From a virus: 42,665 nt of DNA. The notes below the pieces were generated by a model that made no database searches, had not been told where the DNA came from, and was given only the letters and a program-made list of their open reading frames with translations. Made by a program: the position numbers and the translations under genes. The DNA is taken from the IMG/VR virus record IMGVR_UViG_3300000956_000028, positions 1 through 42,665 of that record; one strand, written 5' to 3'. Positions within the stretch are counted from its first letter, which is position 1, and each line of letters begins with the position of its first letter. This document shows positions 14,249-22,616 of this stretch, in pieces.

Positions 14249-15930
14249 TATGCCACCTCCTCGACAGTCACCGCTTGGGTGAACTCTTCAATGTATATCG
14301 CTGTAATAACGCCCTCTACTGTAGCAATATAGCTGGGCAATTCCGAGATCTCCACCGTGTAGACAATTTCCTCGGTTACAGAGAGAACAGTTACATGGTA
14401 GAATCCGGCTCCAGTACCGGTAGCTACCCCCACCCACTGTAGAGTACCTACTGCCGCACCCTGAGAAACCTTAACCCCCTGTGCGGTCCCGATTCGACTA
14501 ACGGATCCCACACCCGAGCCGATCGGCATGAGCTTACCGGTAGATTCACCGGACCGATCCATCGTGCCGGTAGCACTGCCTTCTGCGGGCAATACTCCAG
14601 GCTGAGAGCCAGTAGCCACTCCGACCCAGGTCACTGTGCCAGTAGAACCACCGAGCAAGATCTGCTTACCTGTTGCTACTGAAGTCTTGTCGATGGAGCC
14701 GGTAGCTTCACCCTTTGGTTGCTTAGCACCAGTTGCAACACCAGTCCAGGTAATAGTGCCGATAGCGGCACCTTGCTGAGTATCTACACCGGGTGTCGTA
14801 CCTGTTGCTACCCCAGTATGGGTAATACTGCCCGAAGCACTACCCTGAGCAACTCTTTGCCCGACTGCCAGACCGCTCCTAGTAATAGACCCAGTAACTG
14901 AGCCCACTGGCACTCGTTGACCGGTAGCAGTAGCTACCCAGGAGATACTCCCAGTAGCACTTCCTACCGAGCTTCGAGCACCGGTAGCAGATCCGACCCA
15001 AGATATCGACCCGGTAGAACTAGCAACGGGCTGTCGTACACCCGATGATTCACCATCTCGAGTAACTGTGCCTGAAGAACTACCCCCAGAGGGTTTGGTA
15101 CCAGTAGCAACACCCGCCCACGAGATAGATCCGGTAACACTGCCGGCTAGTACCTTCTTACCAGTAGCAACTCCACTTCGGAGTACGGTGCCTGAAGCAA
15201 CACCCACCGGCGATCTCTGACCGGTAGCAACTGCAACCCATGAGATGGCACCAGTTGATCCACCCGAGGGTGTGGAAGCTGTTGTACCCAGGATTTCCAC
15301 CACTGCCATAGACCAACGCATGGTGGCGGGGGAGGTTATGCCAACAGTTTTAGAGCCTGCTGCTCCAGAGTCGGCTATATACCAAGCAGCTAGAGAATAG
15401 TTAGCAGAGTTATCGAAGTAATCGTCCTGAACAACAGTACCTGCAGAGCTGTTATAGGTGGGGGCAACATTCATGGCTGCATTCCAGTCAGTGCAGATGG
15501 CACTCAGTGCACTGTTAGCCCCAGAAGTAGTAAGAGTCCCGCTTGCTGCGCTAGACCCAGTATTATTGTCAAACGACTGTGAGGCAGATCCCACACCCCC
15601 ATGATTACGCCAAACTTCTACTACTGCCCCGAAGAAACCAGTAGTTCCTGACCGGGCTACCGAGACACTGATGGTACCAGTAGTACTAATCGGAGCAGAC
15701 CAAGCATAGACTCTGGAAGTACTAACCTCACTGGCATCAGAAGTAACCGGAGTAAAAGTCAACCCAGACGAGGTGGGTGTATCAATCGTTGTAGGGTTAT
15801 CCTCCGAACCGGCTTTTACTACAAGGAGATCGCCAGCCTGCACCGAGATACCCGTAATATTCTTGGGCGTAGTGTTAGCACCAGCATTGGTCGATGCCGG
15901 GTACTTTTGAACGAATGTCGGTGCAGGCAT
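14248..15930 (-). CDS. Repeat-containing minor tail/fibre protein, 560 aa
   Basis: Residues 1-220 form a beta-rich globular domain (FVQKYPASTNAGANTTPKNI, then a repeat-free jelly-roll-like stretch). Residues 225-507 are fourteen tandem repeats of about 20 residues with a two-phase consensus: STGSISWVGVATGxRxPVGS alternating with ATGSITRSGxATGxR. Two repeats carry 3-4-residue insertions. A short C-terminal domain of about 53 residues follows, rich in V/I/E. Such Gly/Ser/Thr repeats fold into beta-solenoid or triple-beta fibres in phage tail proteins. It lies downstream of the holin, so it is an appendage placed after the lysis genes. Receptor binding is possible but not shown. Confidence 0.7.
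   Translation of the reverse strand: MPAPTFVQKYPASTNAGANTTPKNITGISVQAGDLLVVKAGSEDNPTTIDTPTSSGLTFTPVTSDASEVSTSRVYAWSAPISTTGTISVSVARSGTTGFFGAVVEVWRNHGGVGSASQSFDNNTGSSAASGTLTTSGANSALSAICTDWNAAMNVAPTYNSSAGTVVQDDYFDNSANYSLAAWYIADSGAAGSKTVGITSPATMRWSMAVVEILGTTASTPSGGSTGAISWVAVATGQRSPVGVASGTVLRSGVATGKKVLAGSVTGSISWAGVATGTKPSGGSSSGTVTRDGESSGVRQPVASSTGSISWVGSATGARSSVGSATGSISWVATATGQRVPVGSVTGSITRSGLAVGQRVAQGSASGSITHTGVATGTTPGVDTQQGAAIGTITWTGVATGAKQPKGEATGSIDKTSVATGKQILLGGSTGTVTWVGVATGSQPGVLPAEGSATGTMDRSGESTGKLMPIGSGVGSVSRIGTAQGVKVSQGAAVGTLQWVGVATGTGAGFYHVTVLSVTEEIVYTVEISELPSYIATVEGVITAIYIEEFTQAVTVEEVA
14410..15258 (-). repeat. Fourteen tandem ~60-bp coding repeats
   Basis: In-frame repeats of about 60 bp encode the 20-residue units of the tail protein. 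The DNA is strongly diverged between units while the Gly, Ser/Thr, Trp or Arg and ATG(x)R positions are kept, so the repetition is held at protein level. The block is a likely site for length variation between related phages. Confidence 0.8.
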
Positions 15931-15940
15931 GGTTCACCCC

Positions 15941-16297
15941 CTAGCTAGCAGTGCCCGTGATGGTAAGTCCCGTGAAGATGTACTCACCCGCGGAGTTGAA
16001 GGTCTGGTCCCCGGTCAGAGCGAAGTACCCATAGAAGGTACCCCCCGAGCTGGCAGACCAAAGACCGATGTAGGTACAAGCCCCATTGGCTGTGCCACCC
16101 GTGAAGGGAACATCAGTCGTGATGACCATGTCACCGTTGGCAGCAGTCACCCAGGTGACGGCCTGTCGACCGGCAGATGAGACGTTGGTAGTACCCGCCG
16201 CATTCGGTTCTGCGGTGTACAGCTGGGCGTGAGTTGCAACGGCCTGCATAGCCGCCGAGCCGATGTTGAGCAGAGTATCGTTCAGTCCTGCCGGCAT
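15941..16297 (-). CDS. Putative minor tail/virion protein, 118 aa
   Basis: Opens MPAGLNDTLLNIGSAAMQAV and is rich in Gly, Ala, Thr and aromatic residues. ACTYIGLWSASSGGTFYGYF and FALTGDQTFNSAGEYIF suggest a compact beta sandwich of the kind found in phage tail or decoration proteins. It lies between the holin and the repeat protein. No enzymatic motif is seen. Confidence 0.65.
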   Translation of the reverse strand: MPAGLNDTLLNIGSAAMQAVATHAQLYTAEPNAAGTTNVSSAGRQAVTWVTAANGDMVITTDVPFTGGTANGACTYIGLWSASSGGTFYGYFALTGDQTFNSAGEYIFTGLTITGTAS

Positions 16298-16298
16298 G

Positions 16299-16547
16299 TC
16301 ATGACTCCTTACCTAGGCTGGTCACATCGACCAGGGAAGCTGAAGGCGCGGATTGAGACGCGCGCAGGTTGGCATACGTGCACTTGAGCAAGACCAGCAC
16401 TGCCGGTACTCCGACGGTGATCCATGCCCAGTGCCAGGAGAGATCGGTAACTGCGATGGTCGGAATCACCGGGATGGCAATCTCGATCACCGTGGAACCG
16501 ACTCGTTCAGCGGTATCCTTCCGCCATTGCTTTCCCCACTTGCTCAT
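16299..16547 (-). CDS. Holin, r1t-like
   Basis: 82 residues from ATG 16547, with an excellent AAGGAG site (16560-16555); the longer frame to 16715 lies inside the endolysin gene. WGKQWRKDTAERVGSTVIEI is the typical N-terminus of r1t-type holins. Two hydrophobic spans follow (VIEIAIPVIPTIAVTDL and WAWITVGVPAVLVLLKCTYA) with a polar tail. It should form lesions in the inner membrane to release the endolysin encoded immediately upstream. Confidence 0.8.
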   Translation of the reverse strand: MSKWGKQWRKDTAERVGSTVIEIAIPVIPTIAVTDLSWHWAWITVGVPAVLVLLKCTYANLRASQSAPSASLVDVTSLGKES

Positions 16548-16548
16548 G

Positions 16549-17850
16549 TCAGAGCTCCTTGATGTTGTACAAAGCCTCGATGGGCTTGTGATCAGTGTTG
16601 AATGCCGAGACCAAAGTCCGAGCGCTCTGGATTCTGACCCGGGCGTCGTCATCAAACGACCCGAGCACATCAAACGTGACCGACTTGAGCGTGTCAGGCC
16701 ACATCTGAAGCTCATCCCAGCAAGTGGTCAGCCGGGTGTTGGGCACCACATCCTGCGTGGCGTCATCGCGGTTCGTGTCCGCACCGAAGAAGAACAGACC
16801 AGCACCGGAGGCATGCTCGTCAGCAAGCCCCTGCAGCGCCAAGCCGATCTTGTTGTTCTGCAGCTTACGGTTGGGCACCCCGTCCTTCGTGATGTAGTGA
16901 GAGGAAGCCAGCGTCATCAAGCCCAGGTCCTTGTTCCTCACCTTCATCCACGCGATACCGACCTGAGGGTGGTCACCAGCTACACCCGGCAGCACCTTGA
17001 CGTAGCCCGTGTCAACGATTGAACCCATGGTCTTCTTGATCGCGACCGCGCAGTCGTAGTTGTCGAAGTGGATGTGGTAGTCATCCGCGTGAGCTCGGAT
17101 GTACTCCTGACCGATGCGGTTCTGAGCTCTACCGACCTCGGTGAAGGTCAGGAAGTGAGGCGAGCCCGAGAAGATCAGCTCGGTGTCCCTCTTCTTCTGG
17201 GCAGCGGTGTCGGAGAACTGCATGGAGCAGTGACGCATCTTGACGGTGTGGAAGTTCACCGGAATTGGGGCCCCCGTCTGTCGTCCGAGGAGGATGTCAG
17301 CCTCGTTCTGAACCATGCGGATGAACGTAGCCCACGGGAAGTAGGGGCCCGGGTCCCAGTGGCTCGACTCACCGAAGGCCAGGGAGACATCGTGATGACC
17401 GCAGATACCCTTGGCGCCGGCCCTGACCTGAGCAGGGCTGATCTTCCGGATGGGGATGTCGTAGGCCAGGCAGAGCTGAGCCACATCTTTGGCCGCGACT
17501 GCAAGCATCTCTCGGTGATCCGTGTTGCCCCAGTGATCCTTGCCCTTGTTCGACAGAGAGCAGCAGAGCTCATAGCCGAGGGAGTGACGGTTCGGAGGGG
17601 CATGGTAAGCCACTACCGAGTCGTAGGTGTACTGGAGGGACTTCGTGTCCTCAGCGATGTAGTGGAACGATGAGGGCCGGTCGGTGTTCTTGGAGTAGTT
17701 GACCGTATTGATCGCAGCGTTGTTGGCACCAGGTTCAGCCCCAACCGTCGCATGGATGACGATCCTCACGATGGGCTTGTTGTTGGAAGCCCCAGACCAC
17801 TTCGGCGGACCGACATACGTCGGACTAGGCGCCTCAATCGGTGGTGTCAT
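16549..17850 (-). CDS. Endolysin: N-acetylmuramoyl-L-alanine amidase fused to an EEP-like domain
   Basis: 433 residues from ATG 17850 (AAGGTGAGG site). Residues about 25-190 are an Amidase_2/PGRP domain: VIHATVG (His33), HYIAED, GYELCC, GHHDVS (His152/153) and SHWDPGPYFPW (His164, Asp166), the zinc ligands and the family end motif. Residues about 198-430 resemble an endonuclease/exonuclease/phosphatase (EEP) fold: FLTFTEVG (Glu238), SSHYI (His318), FFGADTNRDD (Asp358, Asn360), VLGSFDDD and TDHKPIEAL (Asp420, His421), matching the order E, H, GDxN, SDH. A nuclease-type domain in a lysin is unusual. It may instead be a wall-binding derivative or cut teichoic/DNA phosphodiesters; the activity is inferred. 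The holin gene follows directly. Confidence 0.85.
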   Translation of the reverse strand: MTPPIEAPSPTYVGPPKWSGASNNKPIVRIVIHATVGAEPGANNAAINTVNYSKNTDRPSSFHYIAEDTKSLQYTYDSVVAYHAPPNRHSLGYELCCSLSNKGKDHWGNTDHREMLAVAAKDVAQLCLAYDIPIRKISPAQVRAGAKGICGHHDVSLAFGESSHWDPGPYFPWATFIRMVQNEADILLGRQTGAPIPVNFHTVKMRHCSMQFSDTAAQKKRDTELIFSGSPHFLTFTEVGRAQNRIGQEYIRAHADDYHIHFDNYDCAVAIKKTMGSIVDTGYVKVLPGVAGDHPQVGIAWMKVRNKDLGLMTLASSHYITKDGVPNRKLQNNKIGLALQGLADEHASGAGLFFFGADTNRDDATQDVVPNTRLTTCWDELQMWPDTLKSVTFDVLGSFDDDARVRIQSARTLVSAFNTDHKPIEALYNIKEL

Positions 17851-18010
17851 CGTCCTCACCTTCCATGTGGTCGTCGGTATGTCCGTGATCCACCATGACA
17901 CTCATGTCATAGGCAGAGTCATCGACCTCGTCTTCCACGGGGTCTTGATCGTCCGGAACGGCTACGAAGACTTCGTCTTCAGGGCCATACTCGGGTGCCA
18001 TCTCACTCAT
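17834..18010 (-). CDS. Small acidic protein, 58 aa
   Basis: Starts MSEMAPEYGPEDEVFVAVPD at ATG 18010 with GGGAGGG six bases upstream, and ends EGEDDDTTD. The net charge is strongly negative, with a His-containing stretch (VDHGHTDDHME). It overlaps the endolysin start by 17 bases, so the two are coupled. It has no membrane span. It could regulate the lysin or be a virion component; unknown. Confidence 0.6.
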   Translation of the reverse strand: MSEMAPEYGPEDEVFVAVPDDQDPVEDEVDDSAYDMSVMVDHGHTDDHMEGEDDDTTD

Positions 18011-18024
18011 GTTTTCCCTCCCTA

Positions 18025-18822
18025 TCAGGGCTGTTGGGGTTCTTCGGTAACCTCAGTCACTTCGCATTCTACCCCGGGAGTAGTACAGGTAACGAGGTAA
18101 GTCTTGTCTTCTTGCAGAGGGGGATTGCCCGGGACTGTGTACTTGAACGAGAAAGGGTAAGCCGGTGTACCGGGTTCGCCCTGGTCACCTTTGTCCCCCT
18201 TCTCACCCTTGCACTTACCGTCAGCGCAGTACTCAGTCACTGTAGCAAGCATCTGCTCAGGTGTGGGAGCTGGTCCTCGTTCCCCCTGGGGCCCAGGTAC
18301 TTGAGAGTCTTCCCCATCCTCACCATTGCAACTACCATCAGCACATAGGATAGTTACCGCGGCAAGAACCTGAGCAGCAGTAGGTTTGCCTATGCATCGA
18401 TCGTTGGCACAGTAAAGAGAGACAGCCTTGTTAACCTGGGCTGAAGTAGGACCGGGACCCTGGTCTCCCTTGTCACCCTTCTGTCCCTCGTTACCTTGTT
18501 TACCCTGAGGACCCTCCGTAATAACCTCAGCTGCCTTATCAGCAGTGTCGCATATCCCGGGAACTTGGGCATCCATCTGAGCTGCTAGTTGTTTGTCCTT
18601 GCAAGCAGCGGTAACATCAGTAACAACAACCTCACCCGCCTTGACCTGTTCCCCCCGCTGAAACCAAGCATATCCCCAAGAAACCAAGAATAGGCTAGCA
18701 AACACAGCAACCCCAATGATACCGCCGACGATGTAGTGGCGGCTTTTGCTGTCCTTACCCTCCTGGGCTGCTTCGGTAGCAATAGCCCCAGCAGTAGGCG
18801 TGGGTTCATCTTCGGTCAACAT
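18025..18822 (-). CDS. Membrane-anchored protein with collagen-like and Cys-hairpin repeats, 265 aa
   Basis: A cytoplasmic N-terminus of about 28 residues is followed by one membrane span (31-54, IVGGIIGVAVFASLFLVSWG). Outside, three Gly-X-Y collagen-like stretches (about 104-124, 176-184, 206-219; e.g. GPQGKQGNEGQKGDKGDQGP) alternate with three copies of a unit with consensus (S/A/E)QVxxAVxxYCADxxCxG, each with two cysteines three or four residues apart. The extracellular end has another Cys pair. It lies between tail genes and the endolysin. It may be a host-surface protein, an exclusion factor or a virion anchor; none is proved. The design is unlike ordinary lysis proteins. Confidence 0.65.
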   Translation of the reverse strand: MLTEDEPTPTAGAIATEAAQEGKDSKSRHYIVGGIIGVAVFASLFLVSWGYAWFQRGEQVKAGEVVVTDVTAACKDKQLAAQMDAQVPGICDTADKAAEVITEGPQGKQGNEGQKGDKGDQGPGPTSAQVNKAVSLYCANDRCIGKPTAAQVLAAVTILCADGSCNGEDGEDSQVPGPQGERGPAPTPEQMLATVTEYCADGKCKGEKGDKGDQGEPGTPAYPFSFKYTVPGNPPLQEDKTYLVTCTTPGVECEVTEVTEEPQQP

Positions 18823-19183
18823 GGTCTGAACTTCCTCTAAGGGCCGTCAGTTCTTCATGTAGTTGCAAGTTCTCATATCGAAGATCCTCATTCTCTCGAG
18901 TAACTTCGTCATTCTCTTTACGCAAGTAGCTATTGCGCTCTGTCAAGTCTATGATCTTCTCATCCTTGAGCATGATTCGCTCACGAAGAGTCAATTCCAC
19001 ACCCGACTCAGCAGAGCCTTTGCGTTCTCTTCGGTTGTTGATAACGGCGGCAATAATGACACCGAGAGTAGTCAGTGCGGTACCAGCTAGACCTAAGTAC
19101 CCAAGTGTTACAGCAACGGACTGGGCATTTACCGGCGTACCAGTTGTTGCCTCCAGGAGCCCCATCACTATAGCAACATCCAT
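18806..19183 (-). CDS. Membrane protein with cytoplasmic coiled coil, 125 aa
   Basis: Starts MDVAIVMGLLEATTGTPVNA at ATG 19183 (GAAGGGGCC site). A hydrophobic segment (VAVTLGYLGLAGTALTTLGVIIAAVI, about 25-52) is followed by basic RRERK and then a 60-residue charged coiled coil (LTLRERIMLKDEKIIDL ... LQLHEELTAL). This arrangement, a short hydrophobic anchor plus a coil in the lysis region, occurs in small phage membrane proteins sometimes called second holins or spanin-like. The exact role is not visible. It overlaps the collagen-like gene by 17 bases. Confidence 0.65.
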   Translation of the reverse strand: MDVAIVMGLLEATTGTPVNAQSVAVTLGYLGLAGTALTTLGVIIAAVINNRRERKGSAESGVELTLRERIMLKDEKIIDLTERNSYLRKENDEVTRENEDLRYENLQLHEELTALRGSSDHVDRR

Positions 19184-19211
19184 TGTGGCCCCTTCAGCTA
19201 AAGCCCTCCCC

Positions 19212-19520
19212 CTACTCCCCAGCGATACGAGCCTGAAGCGCTTCAATAATCTGTTGTGCCTCAGGGTCACTGATTACTGGGGTATCCCCTTCAGGTCCGT
19301 GTTCACCGCCGGGGTCCAACATCAGCAGGGTAGTACCCATCGCCCCTACGAGTACTTCCACTGCATCTCCCTCATCCCGCTCTACTTGGAACAAGATCTC
19401 AGCAATGGTTCTAGATGCCTGGGCAATTCGGTTTCGTCTCTCGAGCTCTGCATTGGCTGCATTAGCCTGCTCTATCTCCGTCTGCAGCTCTTCGTCTGTA
19501 AGCTGGGTGTAATCGACCAT
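19212..19520 (-). CDS. Hypothetical protein, 102 aa
   Basis: An N-terminal coiled coil (LTDEELQTEIEQANAANAEL) is followed by FQVERDEGDAVEVLVGAMGT, a Gly/Pro-rich acidic linker and a final helix (EAQQIIEALQARIAGE). It has no membrane span. It sits between the big tail protein and the lysis genes and could be a small tail-tip or chaperone protein. The start ATG 19520 is nine bases before the end of the tail protein gene. Confidence 0.6.
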   Translation of the reverse strand: MVDYTQLTDEELQTEIEQANAANAELERRNRIAQASRTIAEILFQVERDEGDAVEVLVGAMGTTLLMLDPGGEHGPEGDTPVISDPEAQQIIEALQARIAGE

Positions 19521-19529
19521 GACATCTCC

Positions 19530-22500
19530 TTATGCGAGGAAGGGGGTAGTGCTGAACCGCCACGAGAAGTGCCCAGCATTATCATATGTTCGGGTAGCAC
19601 CACTGTCTTGGAAAACCTCAAGAGTAAATACGTCACCAGCAGTTACAGGTACTACCTGGACGTTAAGGCTCATGCTAACTGAGTTACATGCTGGCTTGAG
19701 GTCCTGAGCAATTACATAGCTACCATGCCTCAGTCGCAAACCTGCTCGACCAGTAGTACCCCAAGACGAGTTACCAAGCAAAGCTGCAGAGATACCTACG
19801 TAACCTGTTTGATGGAAGGTAACAGTACCGTTAGAGTAACTGTAATACCCCGGAGTCCCTAGGGGGTCATTGTCCCAGGTATCAGTCCATCCACCTCGAG
19901 CCAACCAGCTTCCGGAAGTACCGTGAGAAGTAGTTCCCGTCATCTTCAATGTAGCCTGGGCAGAACCCACCAAGCGACCCTGGTTATCTACAAAGATCGG
20001 CCCCAGTCTACCCGAGCCATCTCCATAAGCTCTAGCGTAAGCACCCTGAGCGTCTTCTCGAGTCGATCGCCAGAGACCTGGGGTAATCGCCGCAGTAAGG
20101 AACCCGTTGCTAGTTTCAGGGGTCTTACCGGAGGAGAGGATGTTGAACTTTGTCCACACCTTACGACCAAAGCCAGACCGAGTGACAGTAGCTGTAATGG
20201 TAGCTCCTGCGCCCGTCGCGGTGTGGGCCTGGGATAGATTCACAACCTGGCCAGCAGTATTGGAGACTATACTCACGATCTGGGTACCACCGGGGATATT
20301 TGTGCCGGTGACCGTCGCCCCGATGTCCTCAGAGGTGAATGCGTTAACTCCAGCAGTTGTCCATGCGCGAAGCTGTGTGGGGAAGTCGTCATCAATAACT
20401 ACTGACACCTGGCGTACTGACTTGCCGAGAGTACCATACAGGTACTTAGTACCAGATCCAGAACCTACGTAAGCTCGAGAGGCATTGGCTTTATCCGTAT
20501 TGCTGGGGTCCGTGTTAGTCTCATCCGGGGCGGGCGAGTTGGAGATTGACAACCATGCTCGAGACGACCAGGTAAGAGTGGCAGAGGGCCCTACTTCAGT
20601 TTCATGAGTACCTGAGGCATTCGGGACAGTTTCATCCCAAGTTGCAGTAGTTGACTGGGGGTCAAACCAAGACTGGGCACCCTGCATTGAGGTAGATAGC
20701 AGCATGCCAGAGTAGTGATGCAAGAAACCGTAGTTATCCAGGTGGACAAAACGATCACCACCGGGAAGACCAGTACCCCAGTGCAAACCCCGAACGAGGG
20801 TGTTGTTGGCTCGACTAAAGGTGCTGGTAATACCAGTAGGGCCGGATGTCGGAGCGGACCATTGACGGATACGGATACTGGGGGTATCAGCAAACGCATA
20901 GGCAAAACATACCTGGGACGAGGGAGAGTCAAAGGTGCCTACCTCGATATCACCCATAGCATGACGACTAGAGATAGCCTCAATATCGGTATCAGTAGCT
21001 GAGCCGTAGGTAATAGCAGATGAAGTACCACTAACCGGGCGCTTCTTGAGTCGAACCTGACCGTTGGTATGACACCAGATAATTGCTAGAGTATTGTTGT
21101 AGTACCCCACCTTGGGGTAATTCCCAGCAACATTGGCATCGGTCCAGAAGTAGATTTCTCCAACTTTGTTCCAAGTATCTTTGTTGATGGCGTAGACATA
21201 CCAGTCACTGTCTCGGTTTCTGTCACGACCCAGGACATGGTAAACACCCTTTTGGGCATCAGCAGCAATGCCCCCGAAGATATCGAAGTTGGTACACCAG
21301 CTCTTACCGTTGGTGGGGTCGGGGAAGTAAGAGATAGCCCCAGATCGACGGTCGAACCCGCGAATACCGCCACCCACGAAAGCGATAGCCGCTAACGAGG
21401 TGTTGGGGAGGTTCAGGTCCTGGGTAAGGCCATTGTAAACAAACTGGTTATCCGTTGTGCCACTGCTGGTAATAGCAGGGATGATGATCTTCGGCCACTC
21501 CAGAGAAAGAGTGGGAGGAAAGGCTGGCTTGGTAATCCCGTCTCGAAGACTAAGAGTACCGTTGACCTGGCCATTACCGCTAATGCTCAGGTTGTCCTTA
21601 ACATCCAGAGACTGAGCCACGATATGGGCGGTGATCTGAGCATAGTCTACACCGTTAGCGGGGAAGTTGATAACACCGCCATCCGGCTGGGGGATAGTGA
21701 ACCCGGTATCAGGATTCCAGGTCTGAGTACCTACCTGGATGTTACCAGCAAGAATGAACCCCGCTACGACCTCGGCAGCTACGACCTGAGAGACATTATC
21801 CTTGTTCAAGCTGCCCAGTGCCTCAGCAGAAGGCAAAGCAGTACCAGCCTCGTTGAAGGCCTCAGTGACAATGAAGTATTCCACACCATGCTGCAGAGGT
21901 GAGCCGTCGGGCAAGTGTGTGATGACTGCCACTGTGCTCCTGGTATCACCGACCGCGATGGTTGAGCCATCCGGAGTGAAACCGGAAGTAGTGGAGATAT
22001 GGTAGTTCAACCTAGTGCTAGCCGCGATAGGCTCGGTCTTAACCACCAAACCATCGACTGTGCCATAGATAGTTGCAGCAGGGCTGACCGCTGGGGGATC
22101 GATTGGGATCGGCTGGGGAAGGCCGGTGGGGTCGACATAGGGGCCCAATACTGTTGGCGTCTCCTCGTCCATCCTGGAGATCACCCAGCGACCGTCCTCA
22201 TCGCTGACAATCACGCGCTCTTCGTGATATCGCTCGCGGATGCCCGTATCCATCTGCGATGCCATCTCGAATGGCACGAGAGCTATGATGCCCTCGTCAT
22301 CGTCATCGAATGCCACCTGAGCAATCTTGTGTGCACTCGCCGGCACGACGGAGACAAAATCCTCAACGTCGGCCCCGGTGGGCATCGGTGTGGAAAGAAA
22401 GACACGGTCAAACTCTTCGTCGAGATTCACATCCCCGGTATTGATACCCGTGTAGGCATATTCCACACCATTGAGAGAAAGGGTGCCGCCAGCCTCGTTG

Positions 22501-22616
22501 AAGTCGTAGGCATCGGCAACGGGTAGGTAAGTAGCCCCGGCAATCACTGCTTCGAACAGGTGTGAACCAGAGTACACCATGTACACATTGGTCACGTAGC
22601 CTGATTCAACGCTCAT
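19530..22616 (-). CDS. Minor tail protein / tail fibre, 1028 aa
   Basis: The largest protein in the window. Residues 1-280 are two or three beta domains (EEGIIALVPFEMASQMDTGI; later FnIII-like YFIVTEAFNEAGTALPS). A helical connector (DNVSQVVAAEVVAGFILAG) follows, then the GITKPAFPPTLSLEWPKII linker and a long middle region that may be a beta-propeller (repeats of about 45-50 residues from about 380 to 640, e.g. GVYHVLGRDRNRDSDWYVYA). The C-terminal 250 residues are Gly/Thr-rich beta (SGSWLARGGWTDTWDNDPLG). The first residues overlap the upstream gene by ATGA. It probably forms the tail tip or receptor-binding appendage, by position. Confidence 0.75.
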   Translation of the reverse strand: MSVESGYVTNVYMVYSGSHLFEAVIAGATYLPVADAYDFNEAGGTLSLNGVEYAYTGINTGDVNLDEEFDRVFLSTPMPTGADVEDFVSVVPASAHKIAQVAFDDDDEGIIALVPFEMASQMDTGIRERYHEERVIVSDEDGRWVISRMDEETPTVLGPYVDPTGLPQPIPIDPPAVSPAATIYGTVDGLVVKTEPIAASTRLNYHISTTSGFTPDGSTIAVGDTRSTVAVITHLPDGSPLQHGVEYFIVTEAFNEAGTALPSAEALGSLNKDNVSQVVAAEVVAGFILAGNIQVGTQTWNPDTGFTIPQPDGGVINFPANGVDYAQITAHIVAQSLDVKDNLSISGNGQVNGTLSLRDGITKPAFPPTLSLEWPKIIIPAITSSGTTDNQFVYNGLTQDLNLPNTSLAAIAFVGGGIRGFDRRSGAISYFPDPTNGKSWCTNFDIFGGIAADAQKGVYHVLGRDRNRDSDWYVYAINKDTWNKVGEIYFWTDANVAGNYPKVGYYNNTLAIIWCHTNGQVRLKKRPVSGTSSAITYGSATDTDIEAISSRHAMGDIEVGTFDSPSSQVCFAYAFADTPSIRIRQWSAPTSGPTGITSTFSRANNTLVRGLHWGTGLPGGDRFVHLDNYGFLHHYSGMLLSTSMQGAQSWFDPQSTTATWDETVPNASGTHETEVGPSATLTWSSRAWLSISNSPAPDETNTDPSNTDKANASRAYVGSGSGTKYLYGTLGKSVRQVSVVIDDDFPTQLRAWTTAGVNAFTSEDIGATVTGTNIPGGTQIVSIVSNTAGQVVNLSQAHTATGAGATITATVTRSGFGRKVWTKFNILSSGKTPETSNGFLTAAITPGLWRSTREDAQGAYARAYGDGSGRLGPIFVDNQGRLVGSAQATLKMTGTTSHGTSGSWLARGGWTDTWDNDPLGTPGYYSYSNGTVTFHQTGYVGISAALLGNSSWGTTGRAGLRLRHGSYVIAQDLKPACNSVSMSLNVQVVPVTAGDVFTLEVFQDSGATRTYDNAGHFSWRFSTTPFLA

